From the NCBI RefSeq assembly GCF_025823185.1, contig NZ_JACKVK010000011.1, forward strand, positions 434,615 through 498,614: 64,000 bases of DNA. Reading direction: 5' to 3'. The DNA is from Mycobacterium yunnanensis (GTDB taxonomy: Bacteria > Actinomycetota > Actinomycetes > Mycobacteriales > Mycobacteriaceae). Shown one piece after another: positions 8,432 through 16,446 of the stretch. Numbering within the stretch: position 1 is the first letter of the stretch; each line of letters begins with the position of its first letter. A program made the translations under genes and the position numbers. The notes below the pieces were generated by a model that did not search any database, was not told the origin of the DNA, and saw nothing but the letters and a program-made list of their open reading frames with translations.

Positions 8432-9088
8432 ATGACGACTAGCCCCAGCGAAGAACCGGCCTGGAAGCAGCGCGCGGTCGAACGCTCCATCAAGACGGCG
8501 AAAGTGCGCGCGGCGCAACGCGTACAACGCTTCCTGGACGCGGCTCAGGCCATCATCATCGAGAAGGGCAGCACCGACTTCACGGTGCAAGAGGTCGTCG
8601 ACCGCTCACGGCAGTCGCTTCGCAGTTTCTATCTGCAGTTCGACGGCAAGCACGAACTACTCCTCGCCCTCTTCGAGGACGCGTTGAGCCGCTCGGCCGA
8701 GCAGATTCGCGCCGCGACCGCCAATCACACCGATCCACTGGACCGACTCAAGGTTGCCGTCCAGCTGTTGTTCGAGTCCTCCCGACCCGACCCGGCAGCG
8801 AAGCGACCCCTCTTCACCGATTTCGCACCGCGCCTGCTGGTTACGCATCCGTCCGAGGTCAAAGTGGCGCACGCGCCCCTGGTGGCCCTGCTCACGGAGC
8901 TGATGGAGGACGCCGCTTCGGCAGGCGAACTCCGCTCCAGCCTTAATCCCAAGCGGATAGCAGCGATGACCATGCAGACCGTGATGTTCGTCGCGCAGAG
9001 CAGCGGTTCGGAAGACATCGCGACGACCCCCATCTCCGCCGACGAGGTGTGGGACTTCGTGTCGCACGGGTTCGCAGCCGAGGCGTAG
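8432..9088 (+). CDS. TetR-family transcriptional regulator
   Basis: The 218-residue protein has a TetR N-terminal helix-turn-helix at about residues 30-75 (RVQRFLDAAQAIIIEKGSTDFTVQEVVDRS, then SFYLQFDGKHELLLALFEDAL) and a variable helical ligand domain. It is divergent from the 7076 dehydrogenase, with a palindromic site between them. Local TetR proteins of this kind usually bind acyl-CoA or a pathway intermediate and repress their neighbours. A TACAGT box at 8385-8390 may be its own -10. I infer it reads the palindrome repeated through 1-24.5 kb. Confidence 0.9.
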   Translation: MTTSPSEEPAWKQRAVERSIKTAKVRAAQRVQRFLDAAQAIIIEKGSTDFTVQEVVDRSRQSLRSFYLQFDGKHELLLALFEDALSRSAEQIRAATANHTDPLDRLKVAVQLLFESSRPDPAAKRPLFTDFAPRLLVTHPSEVKVAHAPLVALLTELMEDAASAGELRSSLNPKRIAAMTMQTVMFVAQSSGSEDIATTPISADEVWDFVSHGFAAEA

Positions 9089-9180
9089 CTCGTCCGCGTG
9101 CCGCATTCCGGCACGGATCCTTCTCGTTCAATTTCGCTCTGATTCAGCAGATCTCGAGAGCACGTGAAGTCCGCATACCG

Positions 9181-9230
9181 TTGACACGACGACTCTTGCG
9201 GTGACAGAGTGCTGAGCAAGTGCACAGCAC
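9181..9230 (+). promoter_or_regulatory. Promoter and tandem TGCTNAGCA operator
   Basis: TTGACA at 9181-9186 is followed after 18 bases by CAGAGT (9205-9210), a plausible promoter for the dehydrogenase at 9262. Directly on the expected transcript start lie TGCTGAGCA (9210-9218) and TGCACAGCA (9221-9229), centres 11 bases apart. The same double motif is found at 28673-28692 before the aldehyde dehydrogenase. Confidence 0.5.
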
Positions 9231-9261
9231 GTGCGACTCACCGAGGGATTCGAGGGAACAA

Positions 9262-10101
9262 ATGGCTGGACGGGTAGCGGGCAAGGTCGCCTTCATCACC
9301 GGCGCGGCACGAGGTCAGGGACGCAGCCACGCGGTACGCCTGGCCGAGGAGGGTGCCGACATCATCGCCGTGGACGTATGCAAGCCGATGACCGCACCGG
9401 ACGGCATCCCCGCCTCGACGCCCGAGGATCTCGCCGAAACTGCCGACCTGGTAAAGAATTTGAATCGGCGGGTCGTCACCGCCGAGGTAGACGTGCGTGA
9501 CTATGCGGCCTTGAAGGAGGCGGTCGACAGCGGTGTGGAGCAGCTGGGACGGCTCGACATCGTCGTCGCCAATGCAGGTATCGGCAACGGAGGTCAGACG
9601 CTGGATCAGACCAGCGAAGAGGACTGGGACGACATGATCGGCACCAACCTCACGGGAGTCTGGAAGACCGTCAAGGCCGCCGTCCCCCACGTCATCGCCG
9701 GCGGCGCAGGCGGATCGATCATCCTCACGAGTTCGGTCGGCGGGCTGAAGGCATACCCCCACACCGGACACTACGTCGCAGCCAAGCATGGCGTCGTCGG
9801 CCTGATGCGCACGTTCGCAGTGGAATTGGGCCAGCACATGATTCGCGTGAACTCCGTACATCCCACTCACGTCAGCACCCAGATGCTGCACAATGACGCG
9901 ACGTTCAAGATGTTCCGACCCGATCTGGAGAACCCGGGTGCCGACGACATGGCGCCCATCTGCCAGATGTTCCACACGTTGCCGATCCCCTGGGTCGACG
10001 CCGTCGACGTCAGCAACGCCGTCCTGTTCTTCGCCTCCGACGAGGGCCGCTACCTGACCGGTGTGACGCTACCGATCGATGCGGGCAGCTGCCTGAAGTA
10101 G
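9262..10101 (+). CDS. Mycofactocin-coupled short-chain dehydrogenase
   Basis: This 279-residue SDR starts MAGRVAGKVAFITGAARGQG, the hallmark of the mycofactocin-associated (carveol-dehydrogenase-like) SDR family, in which NAD stays bound and mycofactocin serves as the external electron carrier. The Rossmann motif GAARGQGRSHA and the catalytic YVAAK are present. An upstream extension to 9220 is open, but the ATG at 9262 matches the family start. It probably oxidises a secondary or primary alcohol to ketone or aldehyde. No mycofactocin biosynthesis genes lie in the window. A shared operator ties it to the aldehyde dehydrogenase at 27123. Confidence 0.9.
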   Translation: MAGRVAGKVAFITGAARGQGRSHAVRLAEEGADIIAVDVCKPMTAPDGIPASTPEDLAETADLVKNLNRRVVTAEVDVRDYAALKEAVDSGVEQLGRLDIVVANAGIGNGGQTLDQTSEEDWDDMIGTNLTGVWKTVKAAVPHVIAGGAGGSIILTSSVGGLKAYPHTGHYVAAKHGVVGLMRTFAVELGQHMIRVNSVHPTHVSTQMLHNDATFKMFRPDLENPGADDMAPICQMFHTLPIPWVDAVDVSNAVLFFASDEGRYLTGVTLPIDAGSCLK

Positions 10102-10115
10102 CGGGCGTCCGTCGA

Positions 10116-10150
10116 CACCATGCGCCAGACCGGCCGTCTCGCGCATGGTG
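10116..10150. terminator. Hairpin between convergent genes
   Basis: CACCATGCGC (10116-10125) pairs perfectly with GCGCATGGTG (10141-10150), and inside it AGAC pairs with GTCT around the loop CGGCC. It lies between the stops at 10101 and 10167, so it could end transcription from both sides. It lacks a T-run, as is common in mycobacteria. Confidence 0.6.
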
Positions 10151-10166
10151 ACCCGCCGCCAGCGTC

Positions 10167-11069
10167 CTAGTCTCTGACCCTGCCCTTCGCGGCGGCCACG
10201 ATCGGCGGCGCCTCGCGCCAATTCGGCAGGCCATCGGCCTCGTTGGCCACCGGGAACCCGCCGCCGTGCACCTGAGACCAATGGCTGTGATTGAGCTGGT
10301 GCAGCGTAAAGCACGCGTTCAGCGCGTTGTGGAATCCCTGATTGTCCTGAGTCTGGTTGACCGATTCCTTGATGAGCAGGGCAGCCATCGTCGGGACCTT
10401 CGCTATCCGTCGAGCGAATTCCAGCGTGCGGTCGGCCAGGTGCTCGAGGGGAAACACCTTGGAGACCATGCCAAGTGCATGAGCCTCGTCCACCGAGAGC
10501 GAATCGCCGGTGAGCATGAGCTCCTTGGTCTTTCGGGCACCGAACTCCCAGGGGTGCGCAAAGTACTCGACCCCGCACATGCCGAGCCGGGTGCCGACCA
10601 CGTCGGCGAAGGTCGTGTCTTCCGCCGCCACGATGAGGTCACAAGCCCACATGAGCATCAGAGCCGCGGCGTAGACCTCCCCGTGCACCTGGGCGACCGT
10701 GATCTTGCGAACATTGCGCCACCGGCGCGTGTTCTCGAAGAAGTGGTGCCATTCCTGCAGCATCAACTTCTCGGCGCCCTCCCGGGTGGCGCCGTTCTCG
10801 CCGAAGCTCGGATGTTGGTCCGGGCCGGGCTGATACTCCCGCATCATCACCTTCGAACCCAGGTCGTGACCGGAGGAGAACATCGGGCCGTTTCCACCCA
10901 GGATCACCACCCGCACCGCGTCGTCGGCCTCGGCTGCCAAGAATGCCTCGGTCAACTCGACCAGCAGACCGCGCTGCTGTGCGTTGCGCTGCTCTGGTCG
11001 GTTGAGCATGATGCGGGCGATGGTGCCCTCGTCCAACGTTTCGTAGGTGATGAAACGGTACTCAGCCAT
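10167..11069 (-). CDS. Enoyl-CoA hydratase/isomerase-family protein
   Basis: A 300-residue crotonase-fold protein. The CoA/oxyanion regions are visible (MFSSGHDLGS; VHGEVYAAALMLMWACDLIVAAEDTTF). The two glutamates that hydrate enoyl-CoA in classical members are not there by my alignment: the first position is Met (YAAALMLMWACD) and the second Gly (VVGTRLGMCG). It may therefore catalyse a different crotonase reaction, such as isomerisation, C-C hydrolysis or decarboxylation. The start ATG at 11069 follows GAAAGG at a sensible distance. It is last in an operon with the Ltp thiolase and DUF35 genes. Confidence 0.85.
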   Translation of the reverse strand: MAEYRFITYETLDEGTIARIMLNRPEQRNAQQRGLLVELTEAFLAAEADDAVRVVILGGNGPMFSSGHDLGSKVMMREYQPGPDQHPSFGENGATREGAEKLMLQEWHHFFENTRRWRNVRKITVAQVHGEVYAAALMLMWACDLIVAAEDTTFADVVGTRLGMCGVEYFAHPWEFGARKTKELMLTGDSLSVDEAHALGMVSKVFPLEHLADRTLEFARRIAKVPTMAALLIKESVNQTQDNQGFHNALNACFTLHQLNHSHWSQVHGGGFPVANEADGLPNWREAPPIVAAAKGRVRD

Positions 11070-11126
11070 GGGCCACATGCCTTTCAGGTTCCACGGACGC
11101 CGTGCCCCACGGGGTTCACTGTCGGA

Positions 11127-12272
11127 TCACAAGGAGAGGATGGTGGCCGACGCGGTACCGGGTGCACCGTAGACCTGTGCCAGCCCCACCCGGGGGTCAC
11201 CTGGCACCTGGCGTTCACCTGCCTCGCCGCGCAGCTGTCGCACCAGTTCGTGCATCTGCCGCAGACCCGACGCGCCGATCGGTTCACCGTTGGCGATGAG
11301 GCCACCGTCGGTGTTCACCGGTAGCGAGCCGCCGATCTCGGTCTCGCCGTCGGCGAGGAGCTTCTCCTGATCGCCGTCGGCGCACAGCCCGGTCTCCGCC
11401 ATGTGGATGACCTCGGCACCAGCGTCGGTGTCTTGAAGTTGGGCGACGTCGACGTCCTCCGGTCCGATCCCGGCGGCCTCATACGCAGCGCGCGCCGCGT
11501 ACACCGTCGGGGATGCGTCCTCGTCGAGCGGCGAGGACGTCGCATGGACCTCGTAGGCACCGAAGCGTCGCGTGCGGATCTCGCTGGCACGCACGTAGAC
11601 CGGCTTGTCGGTGTAGCGGTGGGCGATGTCGCCGCGGCACATGACGACGGCGGCGGCGCCTTCGTCGGGGGCGCAGAACATGAATTGCCGCAACGGATAG
11701 TTGAGTACCGGTGAGGCCATGATGTCCTCCTCGGAGATGGGCTTGCGACGGAACGCATTGGGGTTGAGCGCACCATTGCGGAAGTTCTTGGCCGCCACCT
11801 TTGCCAGCGTCTCCTCGGAGATGCCGTGCCGATGGAGGTAGTGGTTGGCCTTCATCCCGAAGAACTTGGTGGTGACGAACTGGCCGTTCTCGGCGTACCA
11901 CTGCGGCAGCGCGAGTTTGGCGGGATCGTCGGTGAACGCCCCCCGGGGGTGCTTGTCCAATCCGACCGCAATGCCGATGTCGTACTTGCCGAGCCGGATG
12001 GTGTCGGCGGTCTGCTGGATGGCGCTGGCCGAGGTGGCACAGGCGTTGAACACGTTGGTGAACGTGATGCCGGTCAGTCCGACGAGCCGGGTGACGGAGT
12101 CGGGGTTCGACACCTCGTAGCTGCCGCCAAAGCCGAATTGCACGTCTTCCCAGGCAATGCCGGCGTCGACGAGCGCCGACCGGATCGCCTCGGCCCCCAT
12201 CTCGACGGCGGACTTGTCGAACCGGCCAAACGGGTGGATGCCCACACCGATGATGGCGACGTCATTCGTCAT
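11127..12272 (-). CDS. Lipid-transfer / SCP2-type thiolase-like protein (Ltp)
   Basis: The 381-residue protein has the thiolase fold and keeps the nucleophile Cys (C78 in FNACATS). The catalytic His motif GHP is changed to NGEPIGASG, the NEAFA-type motif is absent (QLQDTDAG), and the C-terminal CxGGG is replaced by YGAPGTAS. Proteins of this class that pair with DUF35 partners can act as retro-aldolases, for example Ltp2-ChsH2 in steroid side-chain breakdown. The ATG at 12272 follows GAGGAGAAG and overlaps the DUF35 gene by 11 bases, which supports a two-subunit complex. Confidence 0.88.
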   Translation of the reverse strand: MTNDVAIIGVGIHPFGRFDKSAVEMGAEAIRSALVDAGIAWEDVQFGFGGSYEVSNPDSVTRLVGLTGITFTNVFNACATSASAIQQTADTIRLGKYDIGIAVGLDKHPRGAFTDDPAKLALPQWYAENGQFVTTKFFGMKANHYLHRHGISEETLAKVAAKNFRNGALNPNAFRRKPISEEDIMASPVLNYPLRQFMFCAPDEGAAAVVMCRGDIAHRYTDKPVYVRASEIRTRRFGAYEVHATSSPLDEDASPTVYAARAAYEAAGIGPEDVDVAQLQDTDAGAEVIHMAETGLCADGDQEKLLADGETEIGGSLPVNTDGGLIANGEPIGASGLRQMHELVRQLRGEAGERQVPGDPRVGLAQVYGAPGTASATILSL

Positions 12273-12696
12273 GTGACTTCTCCTCAACAGGTCGGAATGC
12301 GAACGTGACGATCTCGTTGCCGTCGGGGTCCGTCGCGAACGGAATCATCGTCAGCTCGACTTCCATGCCGAACGTCAGCTTCGCCGTGTCGTTTTCGGTG
12401 AGGCGCCCTTCCACGCGCACGACGTCACCCAGTTCGACGAGACCGACGCCAAAGGGAACGAAGTCCTTGCCCGTGGGGCCGATGTAGGGGGCGCCGGGCG
12501 GGAAGCCCTGAGTCGTCCATGCGACGACGGTGCCCCGTCGGGGCAGCAGGACGTCGGTCGTATCGGCCCGACTGCATCTCGGGCAGTGACTCTGGCGGGG
12601 AAACACCGTGGCCCCGCATGCCCCACACTGGCTGCCGATGAGTTGCGGGTCGTCGTCCGGCCAGGTGGAGATCGCAGGATCCATTGCCTTCTGCAC
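12262..12696 (-). CDS. DUF35 OB-fold / zinc-ribbon partner protein
   Basis: A 144-residue DUF35 protein: a rubredoxin-like zinc ribbon C24-X2-C27...C38-X2-C41 is followed by the OB-fold domain (GTVVAWTTQGFPPGAPYIGP; VPFGVGLVELGDVVRVEGRL). These proteins pair with thiolase-like Ltp proteins and hold the acyl-CoA. I chose the GTG at 12696 because GAGGAGG precedes it by 5 bases; an open frame continues to 12741. The promoter would lie in 12697-12771, where a partial regulon site is seen. Confidence 0.87.
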   Translation of the reverse strand: MQKAMDPAISTWPDDDPQLIGSQCGACGATVFPRQSHCPRCSRADTTDVLLPRRGTVVAWTTQGFPPGAPYIGPTGKDFVPFGVGLVELGDVVRVEGRLTENDTAKLTFGMEVELTMIPFATDPDGNEIVTFAFRPVEEKSHDE

Positions 12697-12754
12697 GATG
12701 GCCTCCTCGAAGCGTGAAGTGTTGACGAAATCGTACAACATGACTTTCCTAAAT

Positions 12755-12771
12755 CGGAAATGCCATTCTCA
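12755..12771. promoter_or_regulatory. Partial regulon palindrome, copy 3
   Basis: CGGAAATGCCATTCTCA keeps one perfect arm (ATTCTCA) and 4 of 7 positions of the other. It lies just downstream of the meaB stop and upstream of the DUF35 gene, where a promoter for the DUF35-Ltp-crotonase operon is expected. Weak on its own; supported by the stronger copies nearby. Confidence 0.4.
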
Positions 12772-13668
12772 TCACGGATTGTCGGCCGGATCGGCAAGGC
12801 GCAGAAGCGACTTCGTGGCGAAGTACACGTCGAGCCGACCCCTCGCAACCTCCGCCGCGAGGTGGTCGAGGTCGGGGTGGGAACGCAGGACGCTTTGCGC
12901 CAGGGAGAGCACCTGGGCTCTCGCGCGTGCGGCACGGCGGGCGGGATCGTCGGCGCGCAGGTGGGCGTCGACGGCCTCCACGAGCTCGGCGATGCCCTCG
13001 TTCTTCGCGGCCACGATCTTGAGGATTGGCACGCCGGTCTCGGCGCGCAGGTCGCGGACGGTCTGGTCCGCGCCCTCCCGGTCGGCCTTGTTGACCACGA
13101 CGATGTCCGCCACCTCGAGCAGGCCGGCCTTGGCGGCCTGGATGGCGTCCCCGGCACCAGGATTGAGCACGACGACGGCGGGGTCCGCGATCGCCGCGAC
13201 CTCGATCTCGGACTGGCCGACTCCGACAGTCTCGATGAGCACGACGTCGTAGGACAGTGCGGCAAGCACGGTGACGGCGGCGGGCACGCCCTCGGCGAGT
13301 CCTCCGAGGTGACCGCGGGTGGCGACCGAGCGAATGAGGACGTCGGGGTCGTCGACGTGCGCTGCCATGCGAATGCGGTCCCCCAGCAGTGCACCACCGC
13401 TGTACGGCGACGACGGGTCCACGGCCAGCACGGCAACCCGCTTTCCCCGTCCGCGGTACGCCGAGACCAGCACGGCGATGGTCGTCGACTTGCCGGCGCC
13501 GGGCGGCCCGGTGACGCCGATGACCTGGACGGCTCGGACGGCGACGCCGTCGAGTGTGTCGAGAAGCTCGTCGCGCCTGCTGCTTTCGACCATGCTCAAC
13601 AGCCGGCCGGCCGCCCGAATCGAACCGCCCCGTGCCGCTGCGACGAGCTCGTCGATCGTCATCGACAC
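12772..13668 (-). CDS. meaB: MeaB-type GTPase chaperone of an acyl-CoA mutase
   Basis: The protein (~298 residues) is a G3E-family GTPase with Walker A GPPGAGKST at about residue 52, switch-region DPSSPYSGGALLGDRIRM, ETVGVGQSE and the guanine motif NKAD. MeaB proteins gate cobalamin loading and protect B12-dependent methylmalonyl-CoA-type mutases from inactivation. The client is presumably the mutase at 22174-24193. It overlaps or abuts the thiolase stop (13673). GTG 13668 or ATG 13662 may be the start; an open frame continues upstream inside the thiolase gene. Confidence 0.92.
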   Translation of the reverse strand: MSMTIDELVAAARGGSIRAAGRLLSMVESSRRDELLDTLDGVAVRAVQVIGVTGPPGAGKSTTIAVLVSAYRGRGKRVAVLAVDPSSPYSGGALLGDRIRMAAHVDDPDVLIRSVATRGHLGGLAEGVPAAVTVLAALSYDVVLIETVGVGQSEIEVAAIADPAVVVLNPGAGDAIQAAKAGLLEVADIVVVNKADREGADQTVRDLRAETGVPILKIVAAKNEGIAELVEAVDAHLRADDPARRAARARAQVLSLAQSVLRSHPDLDHLAAEVARGRLDVYFATKSLLRLADPADNP

Positions 13669-13672
13669 GAGC

Positions 13673-14824
13673 CTACGGGGCCGCGACCTCGATGACCGTC
13701 GCCGATCCGATCCCGCCCCCGGCGCACATCGCGGCGACGCCGATACCGCCACCGCGGCGACCCAGTTCGTGGACCAGCGACACGATCATGCGCGCGCCGC
13801 TGGCGGCGACGGGATGCCCCAGCGAGCAACCGCTGCCGCTGACGTTGACGATGGCGGTATCGATGTCGAGCATCTTGACCGTCGCCACCGTCATCGCGGC
13901 GAACGCCTCGTTGATCTCGAACAGGTCGACGTCGGAGACCGACAGCCCGGCGCGCTTGAGTGCCTTGGGAATTGCCTCGACCGGTGCGAGGCCGGTGAAG
14001 GCGGGGTCGACGCCCACCGAGGCCCATGCCCTGACCGTAGCCAGGGCGGGCAGGCCTAGCCGGTCACTGGCGACGACGAGCGCGGCGGCCGCGTCGTTGG
14101 CCCCACTGGCGTTGCCCGCGGTGATGGAGAAGCCGTCGATCTCCGGGTGCAAGACCTTGAGCGACGCCAACTTCTCGAGGCTGGTGTCACGGCGCGGATG
14201 TTCGTCGGTGTCGAAATGCCCGTGCGGCGTGTCGATGCCGACGATCTCGGCCTTGAACCGGCCTTCGTCGATCGCCTCTATCGCCTTGCGGTGGGAATGA
14301 AACGCCCATTCGTCCATTTCCTCGCGCGTCACCCCGGCCCGGACCGCCGAATTCCACCCCACCGTGATCGACATGTCCATGTTCGGCGCTTCCGGGCTGT
14401 CGGGATGCGTCGGCGGAAACCACCCCACGCTTTCGGCGTCCTTTGCGCTGCTCACCCGTCGGGTGAACCGCGGTGACGTGGAGGCCGAGTTCACTCCACC
14501 GGCGACGATGAGCTGGTCCATGCCGGCGCGAATGCTCGCAGCCGCAGTCTGGACGGCCGCCTGGCCCGCTGCGCAGTGTCGGTTGACGGCCAGTCCAGGA
14601 ACCCCCTGCAGCCCCGCGGTGATGGCGGCGTGTCGCGCGACGACGCCGCCGCCGTAGAGCCCCTCCCCCAGGATGACGTCGTCGAACTGGGCCGGATCGA
14701 GGTCGGCGACGGCGTGGCCGACGACGTGATCGGCGAGCACGTAGGCGTCGGTGTCCCGCAGGGTGCCTCGCAGTGCGGTTCCGATGGGCGTGCGTAGGGC
14801 CGAGACGATCACGGCTTCGGGCAT
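13673..14824 (-). CDS. Acetyl-CoA acetyltransferase (thiolase)
   Basis: A complete 383-residue thiolase: nucleophile C84 (NRHCAAGQAA), NEAFA (FEINEAFAAM), GHP (CSLGHPVAASGAR) and the second Cys in MCAGGGIGSA are all present, unlike the Ltp protein at 11127. It should cleave a 3-ketoacyl-CoA with CoA in the last step of beta-oxidation. The ATG at 14824 follows AGGGGA. It is first in an operon with meaB, and a perfect regulon palindrome covers its predicted -10 box. Confidence 0.95.
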   Translation of the reverse strand: MPEAVIVSALRTPIGTALRGTLRDTDAYVLADHVVGHAVADLDPAQFDDVILGEGLYGGGVVARHAAITAGLQGVPGLAVNRHCAAGQAAVQTAAASIRAGMDQLIVAGGVNSASTSPRFTRRVSSAKDAESVGWFPPTHPDSPEAPNMDMSITVGWNSAVRAGVTREEMDEWAFHSHRKAIEAIDEGRFKAEIVGIDTPHGHFDTDEHPRRDTSLEKLASLKVLHPEIDGFSITAGNASGANDAAAALVVASDRLGLPALATVRAWASVGVDPAFTGLAPVEAIPKALKRAGLSVSDVDLFEINEAFAAMTVATVKMLDIDTAIVNVSGSGCSLGHPVAASGARMIVSLVHELGRRGGGIGVAAMCAGGGIGSATVIEVAAP

Positions 14825-14848
14825 GGTCAGTCCCCTTTCGGACGCGTT

Positions 14849-14882
14849 TGAGAATGATATTCTCATAGCTCGAGAGTCATAA
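14849..14882 (-). promoter_or_regulatory. Promoter with perfect regulon palindrome, copy 4
   Basis: TGAGAATGATATTCTCA at 14849-14865 is a perfect 7-3-7 inverted repeat. On the minus strand TTATGA (14882-14877), 17 bases and TATCAT (14859-14854) form a promoter for the thiolase, with the -10 inside the palindrome. On the plus strand CATAAT (14878-14883) may be the -10 of the SDR at 14901, with the palindrome over its -35. One site could thus control both directions. Confidence 0.7.
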
Positions 14883-14900
14883 TTGCACGAAGGGTGGCAC

Positions 14901-15665
14901 ATGCACATCGAAGGGAACTCCGCGCTGGTCGTCGGCGGCGCCGGCGGACTGGGCGAGGCGACGGTCCGGCGTTTGCACGCGGCCGGCGCGAAGGTCGTCG
15001 TCGCCGACATGGCCGACGACAAGGGCACGGCGCTTGAGGGCGAACTCGGCGTTCGCTATGTCAAGACCGACGCCACTTCCGAGGAGTCCGTGCTGGCAGC
15101 CATCGCCGAAGCCGAATCCCTGGGGCCACTGCGGATTTCGGTGGACACCCACGGTGGCCCGGCCAGTGGTGGTCGCCTGGTCGGCAAGGACGGCTCCGCG
15201 CTCGACCTGGACGGGTTCAAGAAGACCGTCGAGTTCTACCTGACGGCCGTGTTCAACGTGATGCGCCTGTCAGCCGCCGCCATCGCCAAGACCGAACCGC
15301 TCGAGGAAGGCGGCCGAGGCGTCATCGTCAACACCGCCTCGATCGCCGGCTACGAGGGCCAAGTCGGCCAGCTGCCGTATGCCGCGGCGAAGGGTGGCGT
15401 CCTTGGCATGACCCTGGTGGCGGCACGCGACCTGTCACCGCTGGGCATCCGTGTCGTCACCATCGCCCCAGGCACGATCAACACCCCCGCGTACGGCCAG
15501 GCCGGCGAGCAACTGGAGAAGTACTGGGGTCCGCAGGTGCCCTTCCCCAAGCGCATGGGCCGGTCCACCGAATACGCCCAGCTCGCCCAAAGCATCGTCG
15601 AGAACGACTATCTCAACGGGGAGATCATCCGGCTCGACGGGGCACTGCGCTTCCCCCCGAGATGA
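14901..15665 (+). CDS. Short-chain dehydrogenase (HSD10-like)
   Basis: The 254-residue SDR has the NAD motif VVGGAGGLGEA and the catalytic YAAAK after NTASIAGYEG. Its overall sequence, ending VENDYLNGEIIRLDGALRFPPR, is typical of 3-hydroxyacyl-CoA dehydrogenase type-2 (HSD10) proteins. It would oxidise a 3-hydroxyacyl-CoA before the divergent thiolase acts. The ATG at 14901 was chosen over an upstream one at 14883 on family length and because AAGGGTGG precedes it. Confidence 0.92.
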   Translation: MHIEGNSALVVGGAGGLGEATVRRLHAAGAKVVVADMADDKGTALEGELGVRYVKTDATSEESVLAAIAEAESLGPLRISVDTHGGPASGGRLVGKDGSALDLDGFKKTVEFYLTAVFNVMRLSAAAIAKTEPLEEGGRGVIVNTASIAGYEGQVGQLPYAAAKGGVLGMTLVAARDLSPLGIRVVTIAPGTINTPAYGQAGEQLEKYWGPQVPFPKRMGRSTEYAQLAQSIVENDYLNGEIIRLDGALRFPPR

Positions 15666-15674
15666 GCCGGGGGG

Positions 15675-16439
15675 TCATCCCTTCGCGATCAGCCCGTCCA
15701 CGATGTCGTTGAAGTCAGCGGTCCCGAACGACACGTACTCCGCGAGGTTCGCGTAGTCCAGCGATGCCATGACCGACTTCTCGAGTTGGATGTTCATCAA
15801 CCTCTTGGTGGCTTCCACCGCCTGCTGCGGCAAGCCCATGATCTTCTTCGCGCACGCGATAGCCTCGGTCAGCGGGTCGGCGGCGACATGGTTGGCCAGG
15901 CCGAGTTCCACGGCCCGCTGCGCCTTGATCCGCACACCGGTGAGGGCGAACTCCTTGGCCTGCAGCAGGCTGATCTGCGACGGCCACACCAGCGGTCCCC
16001 CGTCTGCGGCGACCAGCCCGATCTGCACGTGGGGGTCCGCGAAGAACGCCGTCTCGGCGATGTAGACCACGTCCGACAGAGCCGCCAGGCTGCAACCCAA
16101 CCCCACTGCGGGTCCGTTGACCGCCGCGATCACCGGGATGCGGCACCGCACCATGCCGATGACCAACTCACGACCGTGCTTGATCGTCTTCTGGCGCAAC
16201 ACTTCGTTGCTGCGCAACTCGTCGAGGTAGTGGAAGTCACCACCGGCGGAGAACGCGCGGCCCGCGCCGGTGATCACCGCCGCCCGCGCATCGGCGTCCT
16301 CGTCGAGGGCCGCCCAAACCTTCGCCAATCCGACGTGAAGATCGTCGTTGACGGCGTTGAGTTCGGCGGGCCGGTTCAGCGTGATGATGCGAAGTCCGCC
16401 GTCGGCGGTGACGTCGAGTTCTGCTGGCAGGTCGTACAT
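15675..16439 (-). CDS. Enoyl-CoA hydratase/isomerase-family protein
   Basis: A 254-residue crotonase. The oxyanion-hole regions are clear (FSAGGDFHYL; VNGPAVGLGCSLAALSD). The first catalytic Glu position is Ser (GLGCSLAA) and the second is His (ADPHVQIGLVAADGG), so ordinary hydration is unlikely and an isomerase or other activity is possible. The ATG at 16439 lies 7 bases after the upstream dehydrogenase stop, placing it at the end of a four-gene leftward operon (19737 to 15675). Confidence 0.88.
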   Translation of the reverse strand: MYDLPAELDVTADGGLRIITLNRPAELNAVNDDLHVGLAKVWAALDEDADARAAVITGAGRAFSAGGDFHYLDELRSNEVLRQKTIKHGRELVIGMVRCRIPVIAAVNGPAVGLGCSLAALSDVVYIAETAFFADPHVQIGLVAADGGPLVWPSQISLLQAKEFALTGVRIKAQRAVELGLANHVAADPLTEAIACAKKIMGLPQQAVEATKRLMNIQLEKSVMASLDYANLAEYVSFGTADFNDIVDGLIAKG

Positions 16440-16446
16440 TGTCGTC

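Noticed and set aside
12772..13752. A longer meaB reading frame beginning at 13752
   Set aside because: The extra residues lie inside the thiolase gene and are Arg/Ser-rich; the MTIDELVAAA start fits MeaB proteins.
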